DNA of 7,493 bases, from contig JAEYVZ010000069.1 in NCBI GenBank assembly GCA_023431405.1, forward strand, positions 1 to 7,493, written 5' to 3'. Positions 6,307-7,493 of the stretch are shown piece after piece (the first letter of the stretch is position 1; each line of letters begins with the position of its first letter). The DNA comes from Actinomycetes bacterium (lineage in GTDB: Bacteria > Actinomycetota > Actinomycetes > Actinomycetales > Microbacteriaceae). The position numbers and the translations under genes are program-made. The notes under the pieces were generated by a model. It made no database searches. It was given only the letters and a program-made list of their open reading frames with translations, and was not told the DNA's origin.

Positions 6307-7486
6307 CCGCAGCGGCCTTCATCTCGTTCCAGATCTCCACGCGCACCGTCTGCGAGTCGTTGAGCTCCTGCTCGCGCATCGAGGCCAGCTGGTCGTCGGA
6401 GAAGAAGATGAGGTCGGTCATCTCCATGCCGGCCTCGGCGGCCGCGGCCTCGCCGTCCTTCGCGCCCACGTTGTAGCCGATGTAGTCGAGGTTCGCGAGC
6501 AGGTTCTCCGGCGTCATCGAGAAGTTGATGAACGCGTGCGCGGCCTCGGGGTTCGGCGCACCGGCGGCGATCGCCCAATTGTCCATCCACAGCTCGGTGA
6601 TCGGACCGGGGAGCACCCACTGCCAGCGGTCGGGGTCGGCTTCGAGCAGGCCGAGGCGCGCGTCGCCGTTCCACGCCTGCATGAGCACCTGGGTGCCCTG
6701 CGGGATGGCGTTCGTTCCCGGGTACGAGTCGAAGGCGGAGATGTGGGGTGCGATCTCCTCGACGAGGAACGCGCGGCAGGCCTCCAGCTCGCCGGCATCC
6801 TGCGTGTTCCAGTCCATGTCGTTGGCCCAGAAGTAGGCGCCGATGATGCCGGCCGGGTCGTCCGACATGCTCGTCTTGCCGCTCGCCTCGTTCTTGGCGG
6901 CGTCGAAGAAGTCGCCCCACGTCTTCAGCTCGCGCGTGATGACCGTCTTGTCGTAGACGAAGCCGGTCGTGCCCCACGCCTTGCAGACCGAGTACTCGTT
7001 GTTCGGGTCCCAGGCGCGGCCCAGGGCCGAGGGGTCCATGTTGGCGAGGTTCGGCAGGAGGTCCTTGTTGAACTTCGTCAGGAGGCCGTTCTCGATCATC
7101 TGCGGGATGAACACGCCGGTGGGAACCACGATGTCGAAGCCCGATGTCCCCTTGGCGGCGATGAGCTTCGCGATGAGCTCCTCGTTCGAGCTGTACGAGT
7201 CGAGCGTCACCTTCGGTCCGAGCTCGCTCGTGAAGGCCGAGACGACCTCGGGCGCGTCATAGTCGCCCCACGTGTACACCGACAGCGAGTTCTCCAGCGC
7301 ACCGCCGCTGGCCTGGCCCGTGGGCGACGTGCCCGCGCCGCCCCCGGGCGCACAGGCGGCGAGCATCGCGGTGCCGCCGGCGATCGCGGCGAGGGAGAGG
7401 AAGCGGCGACGCGACAGCTCCTTCGCGATGATCGGCACGGCGCTGTCGTGGGCGAGGAGGCGAAGCTGGGTGCGGGAGTCGGTCAT
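6299..7486 (-). CDS. potD: PotD-like substrate-binding lipoprotein of a polyamine-type ABC importer, Tat-exported
   Basis: The 395-residue product captures the ligand outside the membrane for the PotB/PotC-like permeases. It has a twin-arginine signal (SRRRFL, residues 25-30), a hydrophobic stretch and the lipobox LAAC with Cys45 as the predicted lipid anchor. The mature part aligns well with E. coli PotD: YTWGDYDAPEVV (71-82), SNEELIAKL (100-108), GFDIVVPTG (116-124), WDPNNEYSV (159-167), AWNGDARL (272-279) and ELWMDNWAI (298-306). From my memory of the PotD structure, the spermidine contacts Trp34, Tyr37, Asp168, Trp229, Trp255, Asp257 and Tyr293 correspond to Trp73, Tyr76, Asp210, Trp272, Trp300, Asp302 and Tyr338. 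Glu171 corresponds to Gly213. An amine ligand is therefore likely, but not necessarily spermidine. ATG 7486 lies 7 nt from the window edge, so its ribosome site and promoter cannot be seen. An upstream start is possible. Confidence 0.92.
   Translation of the reverse strand: MTDSRTQLRLLAHDSAVPIIAKELSRRRFLSLAAIAGGTAMLAACAPGGGAGTSPTGQASGGALENSLSVYTWGDYDAPEVVSAFTSELGPKVTLDSYSSNEELIAKLIAAKGTSGFDIVVPTGVFIPQMIENGLLTKFNKDLLPNLANMDPSALGRAWDPNNEYSVCKAWGTTGFVYDKTVITRELKTWGDFFDAAKNEASGKTSMSDDPAGIIGAYFWANDMDWNTQDAGELEACRAFLVEEIAPHISAFDSYPGTNAIPQGTQVLMQAWNGDARLGLLEADPDRWQWVLPGPITELWMDNWAIAAGAPNPEAAHAFINFSMTPENLLANLDYIGYNVGAKDGEAAAAEAGMEMTDLIFFSDDQLASMREQELNDSQTVRVEIWNEMKAAAGA
6316..6320 (-). promoter_or_regulatory. 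Ribosome binding site of the PotB-like permease
   Basis: GAAGG lies 9 nt before GTG 6306, within the last codons of the binding-protein gene. It supports the GTG start and the 8-nt overlap. Confidence 0.6.
7352..7486 (-). other. Tat lipoprotein signal peptide of the PotD-like protein
   Basis: This codes for residues 1-45: a long hydrophilic n-region (1-24), the twin-arginine motif SRRRFL, the hydrophobic core SLAAIAGGTAM and the lipobox LAAC. Cleavage is expected before Cys45. Next comes a flexible Gly/Ser/Pro-rich linker (about residues 46-63), as is usual for surface lipoproteins of Gram-positive bacteria. Folding before export is implied by the Tat signal. Confidence 0.8.
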
Positions 7487-7493
7487 CGTGGCC

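Overview
The window is very GC-rich, densely coded DNA. GTG and ATG starts are mixed, intergenic gaps are short, and long spurious reading frames open on every strand. This composition, together with a PucR-type regulator and a Tat-exported polyamine-type binding lipoprotein, suggests a high-GC actinobacterium, perhaps of the Microbacteriaceae. The placement is an inference from style and protein resemblance, not from a marker gene.

Layout: bases 1-717 (+ strand) hold the 3' part of a PucR/CdaR-family transcriptional regulator. All other genes lie on the minus strand and converge on it. Read 5' to 3' on that strand (right to left in the window) they are: a PotD-like substrate-binding lipoprotein (7486-6299), a PotB-like permease (6306-5335), a PotC-like permease (5338-4430), a YtcJ-like metal-dependent amidohydrolase (4357-2702), a DAO-family FAD-dependent oxidoreductase (2538-1102) and a small DUF861/EutQ-type cupin (1105-764). 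Three junctions overlap: potD/potB by 8 nt, and potB/potC and oxidoreductase/cupin by 4-nt ATGA overlaps. The two larger gaps (72 and 163 nt) flank the amidohydrolase gene. No RNA gene, mobile element or CRISPR array is visible.

The genes look like an uptake-and-degradation set for an amine. The lipoprotein captures the ligand outside the membrane and the two permeases carry it in. The amidohydrolase could cut an amide or similar bond, and the FAD enzyme could oxidise the amine. The cupin is translationally coupled to the oxidase and has no known role. The transporter's ATPase (PotA equivalent) is not in the window and must lie beyond base 7493 or elsewhere. Most of the spermidine-contacting residues of E. 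coli PotD are recognisable in the binding protein, but the position of Glu171 is a glycine. This, with the presence of an amidohydrolase, hints that the ligand is an amine other than plain spermidine. Substrate and regulation are not proven by the sequence.
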